Shown: one piece after another, positions 5,357 through 13,385 of the stretch
Position numbering within the stretch: the first letter of the stretch is position 1
How the letters are laid out: each line of letters begins with the position of its first letter
Assembly: GCA_946624335.1 (NCBI GenBank)
Contig: CAMOSA010000027.1
Location: 1 to 17,921, forward strand
From: an uncultured Prevotellaceae bacterium
Lineage (GTDB): Bacteria > Bacteroidota > Bacteroidia > Bacteroidales > Bacteroidaceae
DNA: 17,921 bases
Reading direction: 5' to 3'
The notes under the pieces: generated by a model
Database searches by the model: none
Told to the model about the DNA's origin: nothing
The model's input: only the letters and a program-made list of their open reading frames with translations
Translations under genes and position numbers: made by a program

Positions 5357-8296
5357 TCACTTTTCGCCCTGCAATTTGTTGCGTAGGAATCGTCCGGTGT
5401 AGCTTTGCTCACAAGCCGCTACCTCGTCAGGCGTGCCGGTGCATACGACGTTTCCGCCCTCGGCACCGCCCTCCGGTCCGAGGTCGATGATGTGGTCGGC
5501 CTGTGCGATGACGTCGAGGTTGTGCTCGATGATGACGACGGTGTGTCCGCGTTCGATGAGGGCGTTGAATGAGTCGAGCAGTTGGCGTATGTCGTGAAAG
5601 TGCAGTCCTGTCGTGGGCTCATCGAAGATGAAGATCGTCGGTGCCTGCTTCTCCGCGCCGATATAGTAGGCGAGCTTGACACGTTGGTTCTCGCCTCCTG
5701 AGAGCGTGCTGGACGATTGTCCGAGTTTGACGTATCCGAGTCCGACGTCGAGCAACGGCTGCAGGCGTCGCACGATGCGTTTCTCGCCATGTCCGGCGAA
5801 GAACTCCATGGCCTGGCGCACGGTCATGTTGAGCACGTCGTTGATGTTCTGTCCAAAGTAGCGTACGTCGAGGATGTCGCTCTTGAAGCGTTGTCCGTGG
5901 CACGACTCGCACTCGAGGACGAGGTCTGCCATGAACTGCATCTCGATGGTCACCGTGCCTTCGCCTTTACATTCCTCGCAACGTCCGCCTTCGGTGTTGA
6001 AGGAGAAATGGCTGGCCGTGAATCCCATCTGCTTGGACAGCGGCTGCTCGGCAAAGAGGCGTCGGATCTCGTCGTAGGCCTTGACGTATATGACGGGGTT
6101 CGATCGCGAGCTCTTGCCGATGGGATTCTGGTCGATGAACTCGATGGCCTTGACGGCATCCGTGTCCCCCTCGAGTGCAATGAACTCGCCCGGCCGCTCG
6201 GCCACTTCGTCGAGCTGCCGTTTCATGGCGCGGTAGAAGACGTCGCGCACGAGACTTGACTTGCCCGATCCTGATACGCCGGTGACGCAGGTCATCACGT
6301 TGAGCGGGAAGGCGACATCGATGCCGCGAAGGTTGTTGGCTCGCGCTCCGCGGACGGTGATGGCCCGGTTCCATACACGGCGTGAAAGTGGGCCCCCTCC
6401 CTCACCTCCCTTCAGAGGGGAGGAATGGTCACCTGATGAGGGTGATGTGGAATGCGAGGTAAGGTTTTCGAGTCCCAAGAGCCATTGGAGAGTATGTGAG
6501 CGCTGTATGGCCTGCTCGGGAATGTCTGCTGCAGGGCTTGACGCGTCGGTCGTATGCGGCAGCGTACCAGTCCATACCACTTCGCCGCCGAGTCGTCCGG
6601 CCTCGGGGCCGATGTCGATGATGAAGTCGGCGGCGCGTATCATCTCTTCGTCGTGCTCAACGACGATGACCGTGTTGCCGAGGTCGACGAGCTGGCGCAG
6701 GACGTGGATGAGACGTTCTGTGTCGCGTGAATGGAGTCCAATGCTTGGCTCGTCGAGTATATACATTGATCCGACGAGCGATGATCCGAGGCTGGTGGCG
6801 AGGTTGATGCGCTGGCTCTCGCCACCCGAGAGGGTGCTGGCTCGCCGTCCGAGCGTGAGGTATCCGAGTCCGACGTCGAGCAGGAACTGCAGGCGGCTGC
6901 GTATCTCTATGAGGAGGCGTTTGGCCACTTGCTCCTCGTGCTCGCTGAGGGTCAGCTCGTCGAACCAACGCTTAAGCTCGGTGACGGGCATATCGACGAG
7001 CTCGGTGATGGCTCGTCCGCCCACCTTGACGTATGAAGCCTCGGGGCGTAGGCGTGTGCCGTGGCAGTCGGGACATTCTGTCTTGCCGGTGTAGCGTGCA
7101 AGCATGACGCGGTTCTGTATTTTGTAGCGTCCTTCACGCAGATAATCGAAGAAGAGGTCGATGCATACGTCGTGGCGCTGCCATCGCTGTTCGAGCGACA
7201 GGCCGGGATGGCGTCCGTGCCACAGCAGGTCGCGCTCGGCTTTCGTCAGTTCAAAGTAGGGCTTGAAGATGGGGAACTGTATGCCTTCTGCCATGCGTAT
7301 AAACTCCGTTCTCCACTCGTTCATTTTCTCGCCTCGCCAGCATTGTACACATCCATCGTAGACACTCTTGGACGAGTCGGGGATGACGAGATGCGGGTCA
7401 ATGCCCGTGACGTTGCCCCATCCTTCACAGGTGGGACAGGCACCCATGGGCGAGTTGAAGGCGAAGAGTTGGTCGGACGGCTCCTCGAAGGTGATGCCGT
7501 CGGCCTCGAAGCGCGTGGAGAAGGTATGTTCGATGCCCGCCGGCAGGAAGCGTAGCGTCAGCTGACCGCCTCCCTCATAGAACGCTGTCTCAGCGGAGTC
7601 GACCAGTCGTGAGATGACTTCCTTGGTGTCGGCGACGGAGAGGCGGTCGATCATGAGACGCGGATCGTTGCGCTGTCCGCCGGCCGAGGTCGTCGGGGGC
7701 GTGTCCGTAGCGGAGAGAAAGTCCTCGATGCGCACCGTCTCGCCATTGACATCCAGGCGCGTGTAGCCTTCCTGAAGGTAGGCTTGCAGCTGCTGTTGCA
7801 GCGTTCGTCCTTCGGTCATCCTTACGGGACAAAGCACGACGAAGCGTGTGCCGGGCGAGTAGCCGAGCATACATTGCACGACATCTTCTGTGGTGTGCTT
7901 GCGCACTTCCTGCCCGCTGATGGGGCTGAAGGTGTGGCCTATGCGGGCATACAGCAGCCTCAGGTATTCGTATATCTCGGTGCTGGTGCCTACCGTGGAC
8001 CTTGGATTCCTGGAGATGACTTTCTGCTCAATGGCTATGGCCGGCGGAATGCCTGCGATGAGGTCGCACTCGGGCTTACCCATACGCCCCAGGAACTGTC
8101 GGGCATAGCTGTTCAGGCTTTCTACGTAGCGCCGCTGCCCTTCGGCGTAAAGCGTGTCGAAGGCGAGCGATGACTTGCCCGATCCGCTCAGGCCGGTGAT
8201 GACGACTAACTTATTGCGCGGTATGTCAACAGTGATGCCTTTCAGGTTGTTGACGCGGGCGTTTTGAATGTGTATGGTAGCGGGCTCCTGAGTCAT
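5357..8296 (-). CDS. uvrA: Excinuclease ABC subunit A
   Basis: UvrA is the damage-recognition ATPase of nucleotide excision repair; as a dimer it scans DNA and loads UvrB. The 979-residue protein has two ABC modules: Walker A GLSGSGKSS (from Gly35) and GVSGSGKSS (from Gly673), with signatures TLSGGESQR (near 487) and TLSGGENQR (near 863). Cys-pair zinc modules are present (CPTC near 286 with CVQC near 316, CPDC near 405, CEEC near 769 with CESC near 795). The start is set at ATG 8296, giving MTQEPATIHIQNARVNNLKG; an upstream in-frame ATG would add 24 unrelated residues. ATGA at 8293-8296 overlaps the stop of the preceding hydrolase gene. Between the two ABC halves (about residues 605-655) there is a low-complexity linker with SPLKGGEGGG, encoded partly by a palindromic element, which makes the protein somewhat longer than the usual 940-950 residues. 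Confidence 0.97.
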   Translation of the reverse strand: MTQEPATIHIQNARVNNLKGITVDIPRNKLVVITGLSGSGKSSLAFDTLYAEGQRRYVESLNSYARQFLGRMGKPECDLIAGIPPAIAIEQKVISRNPRSTVGTSTEIYEYLRLLYARIGHTFSPISGQEVRKHTTEDVVQCMLGYSPGTRFVVLCPVRMTEGRTLQQQLQAYLQEGYTRLDVNGETVRIEDFLSATDTPPTTSAGGQRNDPRLMIDRLSVADTKEVISRLVDSAETAFYEGGGQLTLRFLPAGIEHTFSTRFEADGITFEEPSDQLFAFNSPMGACPTCEGWGNVTGIDPHLVIPDSSKSVYDGCVQCWRGEKMNEWRTEFIRMAEGIQFPIFKPYFELTKAERDLLWHGRHPGLSLEQRWQRHDVCIDLFFDYLREGRYKIQNRVMLARYTGKTECPDCHGTRLRPEASYVKVGGRAITELVDMPVTELKRWFDELTLSEHEEQVAKRLLIEIRSRLQFLLDVGLGYLTLGRRASTLSGGESQRINLATSLGSSLVGSMYILDEPSIGLHSRDTERLIHVLRQLVDLGNTVIVVEHDEEMIRAADFIIDIGPEAGRLGGEVVWTGTLPHTTDASSPAADIPEQAIQRSHTLQWLLGLENLTSHSTSPSSGDHSSPLKGGEGGGPLSRRVWNRAITVRGARANNLRGIDVAFPLNVMTCVTGVSGSGKSSLVRDVFYRAMKRQLDEVAERPGEFIALEGDTDAVKAIEFIDQNPIGKSSRSNPVIYVKAYDEIRRLFAEQPLSKQMGFTASHFSFNTEGGRCEECKGEGTVTIEMQFMADLVLECESCHGQRFKSDILDVRYFGQNINDVLNMTVRQAMEFFAGHGEKRIVRRLQPLLDVGLGYVKLGQSSSTLSGGENQRVKLAYYIGAEKQAPTIFIFDEPTTGLHFHDIRQLLDSFNALIERGHTVVIIEHNLDVIAQADHIIDLGPEGGAEGGNVVCTGTPDEVAACEQSYTGRFLRNKLQGEK
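6405..6423. repeat. Palindromic element inside uvrA
   Basis: cctccctt-cag-aggggagg is an 8-bp inverted repeat with one G-T pair and a 3-nt loop. It is read in frame on the minus strand as part of SSPLKGGEGG. It sits in the linker between the two ATPase halves, where an insertion can be tolerated. The sequence differs from the RAYT-associated palindrome. Confidence 0.65.
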
Positions 8297-9795
8297 AGCT
8301 TCACCTTCTTTTTCGCGGCCTTGCTCTCGTTGTGGAGTCTGTCGAGGGCTGTGACGACGTATGTCCATCGCTCTTGTCCGTCCTCATAGGGCAGCTTGTA
8401 CATGGTGTTGGGCGTTACAGCCACGATGTGATCGGACTGGTCGATGTCGACTTTCTCGCCCTTGGCAAAACGGTAGACGACATAGAGACGCGCCTCGTCC
8501 ATCACCTTCTTGGCTTTCGGCGCTTTCCAGAAGAGGACATAGCCGTCACTGGTCCAGACCGGTTTTACCTTTCGCGGCTTGCGCGGTGCTTTCTGGTCAA
8601 TCCATGGCATGAGGGGTTGTAGGGCAGGTGAGTTGTGATAGACCTTCCGCAGAATCGATCCGTAGCTGCCTGTGTCGTCGGCTACGGCGCGAGCGTACCA
8701 TTGACATGAACCCTGAACGCCGGGCAGCCCACGCTGGAGTGCCATCTTGGCTGCCATCTGATGTTGTGCAGGATTGTTGGGGTCGGTGTGTGCGACGGTG
8801 CGCTCGACGTCTTGTCCGATGAAGAGCGGCCGTGTGCCGGCGTGCTGGCTCCACCAGCGGATGAGCGTGTCGTAGTCGGCAGCCTTGTGGCCTATCTCCC
8901 AGTATATCTGTGGGATGTTGTAGTCGACCCATCCTTCCTCGATCCATTTCAGGACATCGGCGTAGAGGTCGTCGTAGTTCTGCAGTCCGTTCGTGGCAGA
9001 TCCGTCAGCCCAGACGCGTTTGTTGCGATAAATGCCGAAGGGTGATACGCCGAACTTGACCCATGGCTTGACGGCACGTACGGCATCGTGCAGCTCGCGT
9101 ATGAACGTGTTGACATTCTCCCTGCGCCAGTCACCGCGGTCGCGTCCCTGTCCGTAGGTAGCGTAGGAGGCGTTGTCGGGGATGGGTACTCCGGCAACGG
9201 GGTAGGGGTAGAAATAGTCGTCGATGTGTAGGCCGTCGACGTCATAGCGCTCGACGATATCTGCTGCGACTTGGCAGATGAAGGCTCTGTTCTCGGGCAG
9301 TCCCGGGTCGAAGAGCATCAGGTTGTCGTAGAAGAAACATCGTTCGGGGTGCTGCACGGCATAGTGTGTCGTGGCCATGGCCGTCGTGCCTTTCGTCTTA
9401 GCACGGTAGGGGTTGATCCATGCGTGCAACTCCATTCCTCGTGCATGACACTGCTCGATCATCCATTGCAGGGGGTCCCAGTAGGGTGATGGGGGGGTGC
9501 CTTGCTGTCCCGTCAGGTAGCGGCTCCATGGTTCCAGCCGACTGGCATAGAGCGCGTCGCCCTCAACGCGCACCTGGAAGAGTATGGCGTTGATGCCATC
9601 TGCCTGCAGGACATTGAGCTCACGCGTCAGTTCGGCCTGCATGGCATCGCGGCCGATGCCTTGCCATTGACCGTTGACAGCCTGTATCCAGGCTCCGCGG
9701 AATTCACGCTTGGGATTCTTGTAGTGTTGGGCACAGGCCTGACTGGCAATGCCGCAGGCGATGATGGCGAGTAGTAGTAATTTGAGCTTTTGCAT
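8293..9795 (-). CDS. Secreted glycosyl hydrolase-like 10 (DUF187/YngK-type) protein
   Basis: This 500-residue exported protein has a signal peptide (MQKLKLLLLAIIACGIASQACAQ, likely cut before His24). Residues about 30-390 form the GHL10 TIM-barrel: EFRGAWIQAVNGQW at the start, LQADGINAILFQVR, ELHAWINPYRAK and the signature DGLHIDDYFYPYP with His190, Asp192 and Asp193. Residues about 400-500 look like a fibronectin type III-like domain (PVWTSDGYVLFWKAP...YVVTALDRLHNES). Family members are thought to act on cell-wall or other glycans, but the substrate is not known here. A complete promoter lies just upstream, and the stop codon overlaps the start of uvrA (ATGA), so the two form a translationally coupled operon. 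No lipobox is evident, so it is probably periplasmic. Confidence 0.9.
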   Translation of the reverse strand: MQKLKLLLLAIIACGIASQACAQHYKNPKREFRGAWIQAVNGQWQGIGRDAMQAELTRELNVLQADGINAILFQVRVEGDALYASRLEPWSRYLTGQQGTPPSPYWDPLQWMIEQCHARGMELHAWINPYRAKTKGTTAMATTHYAVQHPERCFFYDNLMLFDPGLPENRAFICQVAADIVERYDVDGLHIDDYFYPYPVAGVPIPDNASYATYGQGRDRGDWRRENVNTFIRELHDAVRAVKPWVKFGVSPFGIYRNKRVWADGSATNGLQNYDDLYADVLKWIEEGWVDYNIPQIYWEIGHKAADYDTLIRWWSQHAGTRPLFIGQDVERTVAHTDPNNPAQHQMAAKMALQRGLPGVQGSCQWYARAVADDTGSYGSILRKVYHNSPALQPLMPWIDQKAPRKPRKVKPVWTSDGYVLFWKAPKAKKVMDEARLYVVYRFAKGEKVDIDQSDHIVAVTPNTMYKLPYEDGQERWTYVVTALDRLHNESKAAKKKVKL

Positions 9796-9818
9796 AACGG
9801 AAATAGATTATTCGCCTG

Positions 9819-9850
9819 CAAAAGTAGTAAAAGAAGGAGGGCTATCCAAA
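9819..9850 (-). promoter_or_regulatory. Promoter of the GHL10-uvrA operon
   Basis: On the minus strand, TTTG (9850-9847), a 20-nt spacer and TACTTTTG (9826-9819) form a perfect match to the Bacteroidota housekeeping promoter. The -7 element ends 24 bp before the ATG at 9795, giving a leader of about 15-20 nt. It is located in the 90-bp gap after manA. Confidence 0.8.
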
Positions 9851-9885
9851 GAAATGGACAAAAAGTTCACCGAAACGGCAAAAGT

Positions 9886-10875
9886 TTATGCGTCAACTCG
9901 GGCTTCGAGCAGTTTCAGCTCCTCGCCAGCGGCGGCTTCAACGACGAAATCGGCCTCGATGGCAGGTACGAGGCATGACATACCTCGGCTGAGAGCGACG
10001 GTGTGTCCTGACAGCGTGCGCAGCGTGCCGTGCCCTTGCAGGCAGGATAGGGTGACGAAGCTGTCGCCGTCGAGCAACTGACGGTGTATGGACTGATGTG
10101 TCGAGAGCACGCTGACGGTGAAATAACGGCAACGGACGATGTTCGCCACGCCGTCATCAACGGGAGTATAAGCCGTCCGGTAGTTAGCGTAGACGTTGAA
10201 GTCGATGGCGTCGAGAGCCTCGTCGGTGTGTAGCTGTCGTGGCTGCCCGTCGAGGCCTAACCGATGGTAGTCGAAGAGACGGTAGGTGACGTCGGAGCTC
10301 TGCTGGATCTCGCACAGGAGGATGCCGCTGCAGATGGCGTGGACACGTCCGGCGGGGATGAAGAAGACATCGCCCGGGTGCACCTCATGGCGTGCCAGGG
10401 CATCGACGATGGTGCCGTCGGCCACGCGACGCCTGTATTCCTTGCGTGTGATGCGTTGCTTGAAGCCTGCCAGGAGCGTCGCCCCCGGCTCGGCGTCCAT
10501 CACGTACCACATCTCAGTCTTGCCAAGCTTGCCGTGGCGCTCACGTGCCAGAGCGTCGCCGGGGTGTACCTGTATGGACAGGTCGTCCTGAGCGTCGATG
10601 AATTTTACCAATAGCGGGAACTCGCGTCCGTCGGACTCGAAGACGTGCTTGCCCAGGAGCGAGGGGCCATAGTGTGCCACCAGCTCGCGCAAGGTCTGCC
10701 CTTGCAAGGGTCCTTCGGCCACGACGGACTCGCTGGTCGCCACGTCGCTGATTTCCCAACTCTCGCCCAGACGTCGTCCGTCCTGAGGCAGGCCTTTCAA
10801 TGCTTGCAGCTTATGCCCGCCCCAGACGAGTTCATGCAGATTGGGGCGGAAGGTCATCGGATAGAGCTTTTCCAT
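9886..10875 (-). CDS. manA: Mannose-6-phosphate isomerase, class I
   Basis: This 329-residue zinc enzyme of the cupin fold interconverts fructose-6-phosphate and mannose-6-phosphate, the entry to GDP-mannose and GDP-fucose. Zinc ligands of the type I family are visible: IQVHPGD (Gln102, His104), KTEMWYV (Glu121) and GRVHAICSG (His179). The catalytic arginine motif SSDVTYRLFDY gives Arg199. The length fits the short Bacillus-type ManA rather than the E. coli form of about 390 residues. It is divergent from gmd-fcl across a 191-bp gap, consistent with a joint role in nucleotide-sugar supply. A -7 element lies upstream at 10901-10908. The next gene downstream has its own promoter, so manA is probably monocistronic. 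Confidence 0.95.
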   Translation of the reverse strand: MEKLYPMTFRPNLHELVWGGHKLQALKGLPQDGRRLGESWEISDVATSESVVAEGPLQGQTLRELVAHYGPSLLGKHVFESDGREFPLLVKFIDAQDDLSIQVHPGDALARERHGKLGKTEMWYVMDAEPGATLLAGFKQRITRKEYRRRVADGTIVDALARHEVHPGDVFFIPAGRVHAICSGILLCEIQQSSDVTYRLFDYHRLGLDGQPRQLHTDEALDAIDFNVYANYRTAYTPVDDGVANIVRCRYFTVSVLSTHQSIHRQLLDGDSFVTLSCLQGHGTLRTLSGHTVALSRGMSCLVPAIEADFVVEAAAGEELKLLEARVDA

Positions 10876-10900
10876 ATTCTTCGTTCGTGTTTTGCGGTTG

Positions 10901-10908
10901 CAAAGGTA
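10901..10908 (-). promoter_or_regulatory. -7 element of manA
   Basis: TACCTTTG on the minus strand (10908-10901) is a full TAnnTTTG match 26 bp before the ATG. No TTTG is found at the usual -33 distance, so expression may depend on an activator or be weak. Confidence 0.6.
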
Positions 10909-10944
10909 CGCCTTTTGACGGAGATGGAGGGTCTCTTTTTAGGC

Positions 10945-10980
10945 AAAAAATGTCACAATCTCTGCAAACAGACACTTTTT
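10945..10980. promoter_or_regulatory. A/T-tract palindrome between divergent promoters
   Basis: AAAAAATGTC (10945-10954) and GACACTTTTT (10971-10980) form an inverted repeat with one mismatch and a 16-nt centre. More T-tracts lie at 10936-10940 and 10985-10991, roughly in phase with the helix. It lies between the -7 boxes of manA and gmd. An operator or a bent-DNA element is possible but not shown. Confidence 0.3.
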
Positions 10981-11026
10981 AGTCTTTTTTTAGGTCGAGC
11001 ATGGCTGTTCTTGGGTGAAAAAGCGC

Positions 11027-11034
11027 TATCTTTG
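11027..11034 (+). promoter_or_regulatory. -7 element of the gmd-fcl operon
   Basis: TATCTTTG at 11027-11034 fully matches TAnnTTTG, 33 bp before the gmd start codon, implying a leader of about 25 nt. No TTTG stands 19-21 bp upstream. Confidence 0.6.
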
Positions 11035-11052
11035 CGCGCTGAAACGAAACCC

Positions 11053-11070
11053 ATGAATAATAATAAATGA
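11053..11070 (+). CDS. Possible five-codon leader ORF (MNNNK)
   Basis: ATG-AAT-AAT-AAT-AAA-TGA starts 14 bp before gmd, and its stop overlaps the gmd ATG (11067-11070 reads ATGA). In a leader of only about 25 nt, a ribosome starting here could be handed on to gmd. The A/T-rich run may instead simply be the ribosome-loading sequence common in Bacteroidota. Coding is unproven. Confidence 0.2.
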   Translation: MNNNK

Positions 11071-12200
11071 ACACACGCGTAAACAAGCATATCGCCCTCA
11101 TCACAGGTGTAACGGGTCAGGACGGCTCCTTCCTGTCGGAGTTCCTGCTGGACAAGGGCTACGATGTCCATGGCATCATCCGCCGTTCGAGCGTCGACTT
11201 TCGCCAGCGCATCGCCCACCTCGAGGGCCGTCCCCACTTCCATTTGCACTATGGCGACATCACCGACTCGATGGCCGTCCTACAGATCGTCAGCAAGGTG
11301 CAGCCGACAGAGATCTACAACCTGGCAGCACAGAGCCATGTCCAGGTGAGCTTTGACGCTCCGGAGTACACGGCTAATGCCGACGCGACGGGTGTCCTGC
11401 GCATCCTTGAGGCGGTGCGCCAGTGTGGCCTCACTGCCACCTGTCGCATCTATCAGGCCTCGACCTCGGAGCTCTATGGCAAGGTGGAACAGGTGCCTCA
11501 GAACGAGCAGACGCCCTTCCATCCCTACAGCCCGTATGCCGTAGCCAAGCTCTACGGCTATTGGATCGTCCGTGAGTATCGCGAGGCCTATGGTATGTAC
11601 TGCTGCTCGGGCATCCTCTTCAATCATGAGAGTGAGCGCCGAGGCGAGACGTTCGTCACCCGTAAGATAACCTTGGCAGCGGCACGCATTGCTCAGGGCA
11701 AGCAGGATTGCCTCTACCTGGGCAATCTGTCCAGCCTGCGCGACTGGGGCTATGCTCGCGACTATGTCGAATGTATGTGGCTCATCCTTCAGCAGGACAA
11801 GGCTGATGATTTCGTCGTGGCGACGGGCGAACAGCACAGTGTCCGCGAGTTCTGCCAACGGGCTTTCCGCCATGCTGGTATCGAGCTGGAGTTCCGTGGC
11901 GAAGGCGCTGACGAGACAGGCATATGCATCGGCGTCAGCGGCAATGCCGACCCTCGGCTCGTGGGTCGTACGCTCGTCGAGGTCAGCCCCGACTTCTATC
12001 GTCCGACGGATGTCGTCAACCTATGGGGCGACCCGACCAAGGCACGCCGGCTGTTGGGCTGGAATCCTCAGCGCACCAGCTTCGACGAACTCATACGCAT
12101 CATGGTCGACCATGATATGGCCGAGGTGGCGGCTGACGATGCCGCAGCCCGCGTCCGCACCAATCTGGCTGAATATCTTGAAAAAGGTATTGTCAAGTAA
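11067..12200 (+). CDS. gmd: GDP-mannose 4,6-dehydratase
   Basis: This 377-residue extended short-chain dehydrogenase converts GDP-D-mannose to GDP-4-keto-6-deoxy-D-mannose, the first committed step to GDP-L-fucose and related deoxysugars. The N-terminal Rossmann motif TGVTGQDGSFL gives Gly14, Gly17 and Gly20 for NADP binding. IIRRSS (cofactor 2'-phosphate region), NLAAQSHV and QASTSELYG are typical of Gmd, and the catalytic YxxxK is Tyr157/Lys161 in YSPYAVAK. The C-terminal part carries the substrate-binding features FNHESERRGETFVTRKI and YRPTDVVNLWGDPTKARRLLGW. It is followed 24 bp later by fcl and preceded by a -7 element, so the two form an operon. Confidence 0.97.
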   Translation: MNTRVNKHIALITGVTGQDGSFLSEFLLDKGYDVHGIIRRSSVDFRQRIAHLEGRPHFHLHYGDITDSMAVLQIVSKVQPTEIYNLAAQSHVQVSFDAPEYTANADATGVLRILEAVRQCGLTATCRIYQASTSELYGKVEQVPQNEQTPFHPYSPYAVAKLYGYWIVREYREAYGMYCCSGILFNHESERRGETFVTRKITLAAARIAQGKQDCLYLGNLSSLRDWGYARDYVECMWLILQQDKADDFVVATGEQHSVREFCQRAFRHAGIELEFRGEGADETGICIGVSGNADPRLVGRTLVEVSPDFYRPTDVVNLWGDPTKARRLLGWNPQRTSFDELIRIMVDHDMAEVAADDAAARVRTNLAEYLEKGIVK

Positions 12201-12224
12201 AACATTTTTCCACATCTCAAATCA

Positions 12225-13283
12225 ATGAATACGACCGAACATAATGCCTCGCCTTCACCCTCACACACCGAAGGCGTGGGCGTCCACTCTGCTTTAGGCT
12301 TTGACTCAAAGATTTATGTCGCCGGGCATCGGGGCCTCGTAGGCTCTGCCATCTGGAACAACCTGCGTCAACGCGGATACGAGAATCTCGTGGGACGTAC
12401 GCATCATGAGCTGGATCTCATGGACCCGGTTGCTGTCAGGGCTTTCTTCGATGCCGAGCGGCCCGATGCCGTCGTGCTGGCCGCCGCGCATGTCGGAGGC
12501 ATCATGGCCAATCTCCATGACCGTGCCGACTTCATCTTCCAGAACCTTCAGATCCAGCAGAATGTCATCGGCGAGGCCTGGCGTCACGGCGTGCAACGCC
12601 TGCTTTTCCTGGGCAGTACCTGTATCTATCCCCGCGAGGCTCCTCAGCCGATGCGCGAGGACAGCCTGCTCACCTCGCCCCTCGAGTATACCAATGAGCC
12701 CTATGCCATCGCCAAGATCGCCGGTCTCAAGCTGTGCGAGAGCCTCAACCTGCAGTATGGCACCAACTATATCGCCGTGATGCCTACGAACCTGTACGGT
12801 CCCAACGACAACTTCGACCCTGTGACGTCACACGTCCTTCCCGCCATGATCCGCAAGTTTCATGATGCCAAGATGGCGGGCGACGATGCTGTCACCCTCT
12901 GGGGCAGTGGTACGCCGAAGCGTGAGTTCCTCTGGAGCGAGGATATGGCCGACGCATCCGTTCATGTGCTGCTGAACGTGGACTTCCGCGACACCTGGGA
13001 CGATGCCGTCGTCAACAGCGACGGTATTCGCGAGATACGTAACTGTCATATCAATGTCGGTACTGGCATCGAACACTCCATCCGTGAGGTGGCTGAGATG
13101 GTTCGTCAGGCCGTAGGCTTCCAGGGTGAGATCCGCTGGGACCGCAGCAAGCCCGACGGCACGCCGCGCAAGCTCACTGACGTCACCAAGCTGCATCGCC
13201 TGGGCTGGCATCACACCGTTTCCCTCGACGAAGGCATCCGGCGGCTGTATAAGTGGTATCTTGATCATGTCGAAAGCCATTAA
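12225..13283 (+). CDS. fcl: GDP-L-fucose synthase
   Basis: This 352-residue bifunctional 3,5-epimerase/4-reductase makes GDP-L-fucose from the Gmd product using NADPH. The cofactor motif is VAGHRGLVGSAI (Gly34, Gly37, Gly40), with LAAAHVGGI, the catalytic-Ser region LGSTCIYPREAPQP and YxxxK at Tyr160/Lys164 (EPYAIAK). KREFLWSEDMA and NVGTG are also conserved in the family. The N-terminus is about 24 residues longer than in E. coli WcaG: MNTTEHNASPSPSHTEGVGV is low complexity, and part of it is encoded by an inverted repeat at 12250-12276. No other ATG precedes the Rossmann motif, so this start is kept, although a non-ATG start nearer residue 29 is possible. Confidence 0.96.
   Translation: MNTTEHNASPSPSHTEGVGVHSALGFDSKIYVAGHRGLVGSAIWNNLRQRGYENLVGRTHHELDLMDPVAVRAFFDAERPDAVVLAAAHVGGIMANLHDRADFIFQNLQIQQNVIGEAWRHGVQRLLFLGSTCIYPREAPQPMREDSLLTSPLEYTNEPYAIAKIAGLKLCESLNLQYGTNYIAVMPTNLYGPNDNFDPVTSHVLPAMIRKFHDAKMAGDDAVTLWGSGTPKREFLWSEDMADASVHVLLNVDFRDTWDDAVVNSDGIREIRNCHINVGTGIEHSIREVAEMVRQAVGFQGEIRWDRSKPDGTPRKLTDVTKLHRLGWHHTVSLDEGIRRLYKWYLDHVESH
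12250..12276. repeat. Inverted repeat in the fcl 5' end
   Basis: cgccttc (12250-12256) and gaaggcg (12270-12276) are perfect 7-bp arms around a 13-nt loop. They encode the middle of the non-homologous N-terminal extension of Fcl (SPSPSHTEGVG). It may be an inserted repeat element or an mRNA hairpin just after the start codon. Confidence 0.45.
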
Positions 13284-13317
13284 CCCGTTAAATAAATCTA
13301 AATATTCACCCGTTTCC

Positions 13318-13348
13318 TTGGCTGGAAAGTCCGTTGTCATTAGCTTTG
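13318..13348 (+). promoter_or_regulatory. Promoter of the beta-barrel protein gene
   Basis: TAGCTTTG at 13341-13348 is a full -7 match. It is preceded at a 20-nt spacing by CTTG (13317-13320), three of four bases of the -33 TTTG. The -7 element ends 37 bp before the start codon, and the leader is A/T-rich (aaaatattaaccaacttaa), as in highly expressed Bacteroidota genes. Confidence 0.7.
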
Positions 13349-13385
13349 CAAAAATATTAACCAACTTAACGCATATTAGAGTACT

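Noticed and set aside
7785..7802. gctgctgttgcagc in uvrA as another REP copy
   Set aside because: It lacks the full left arm and is explained by Gln/Leu codons in the normal UvrA sequence QQQLQ.
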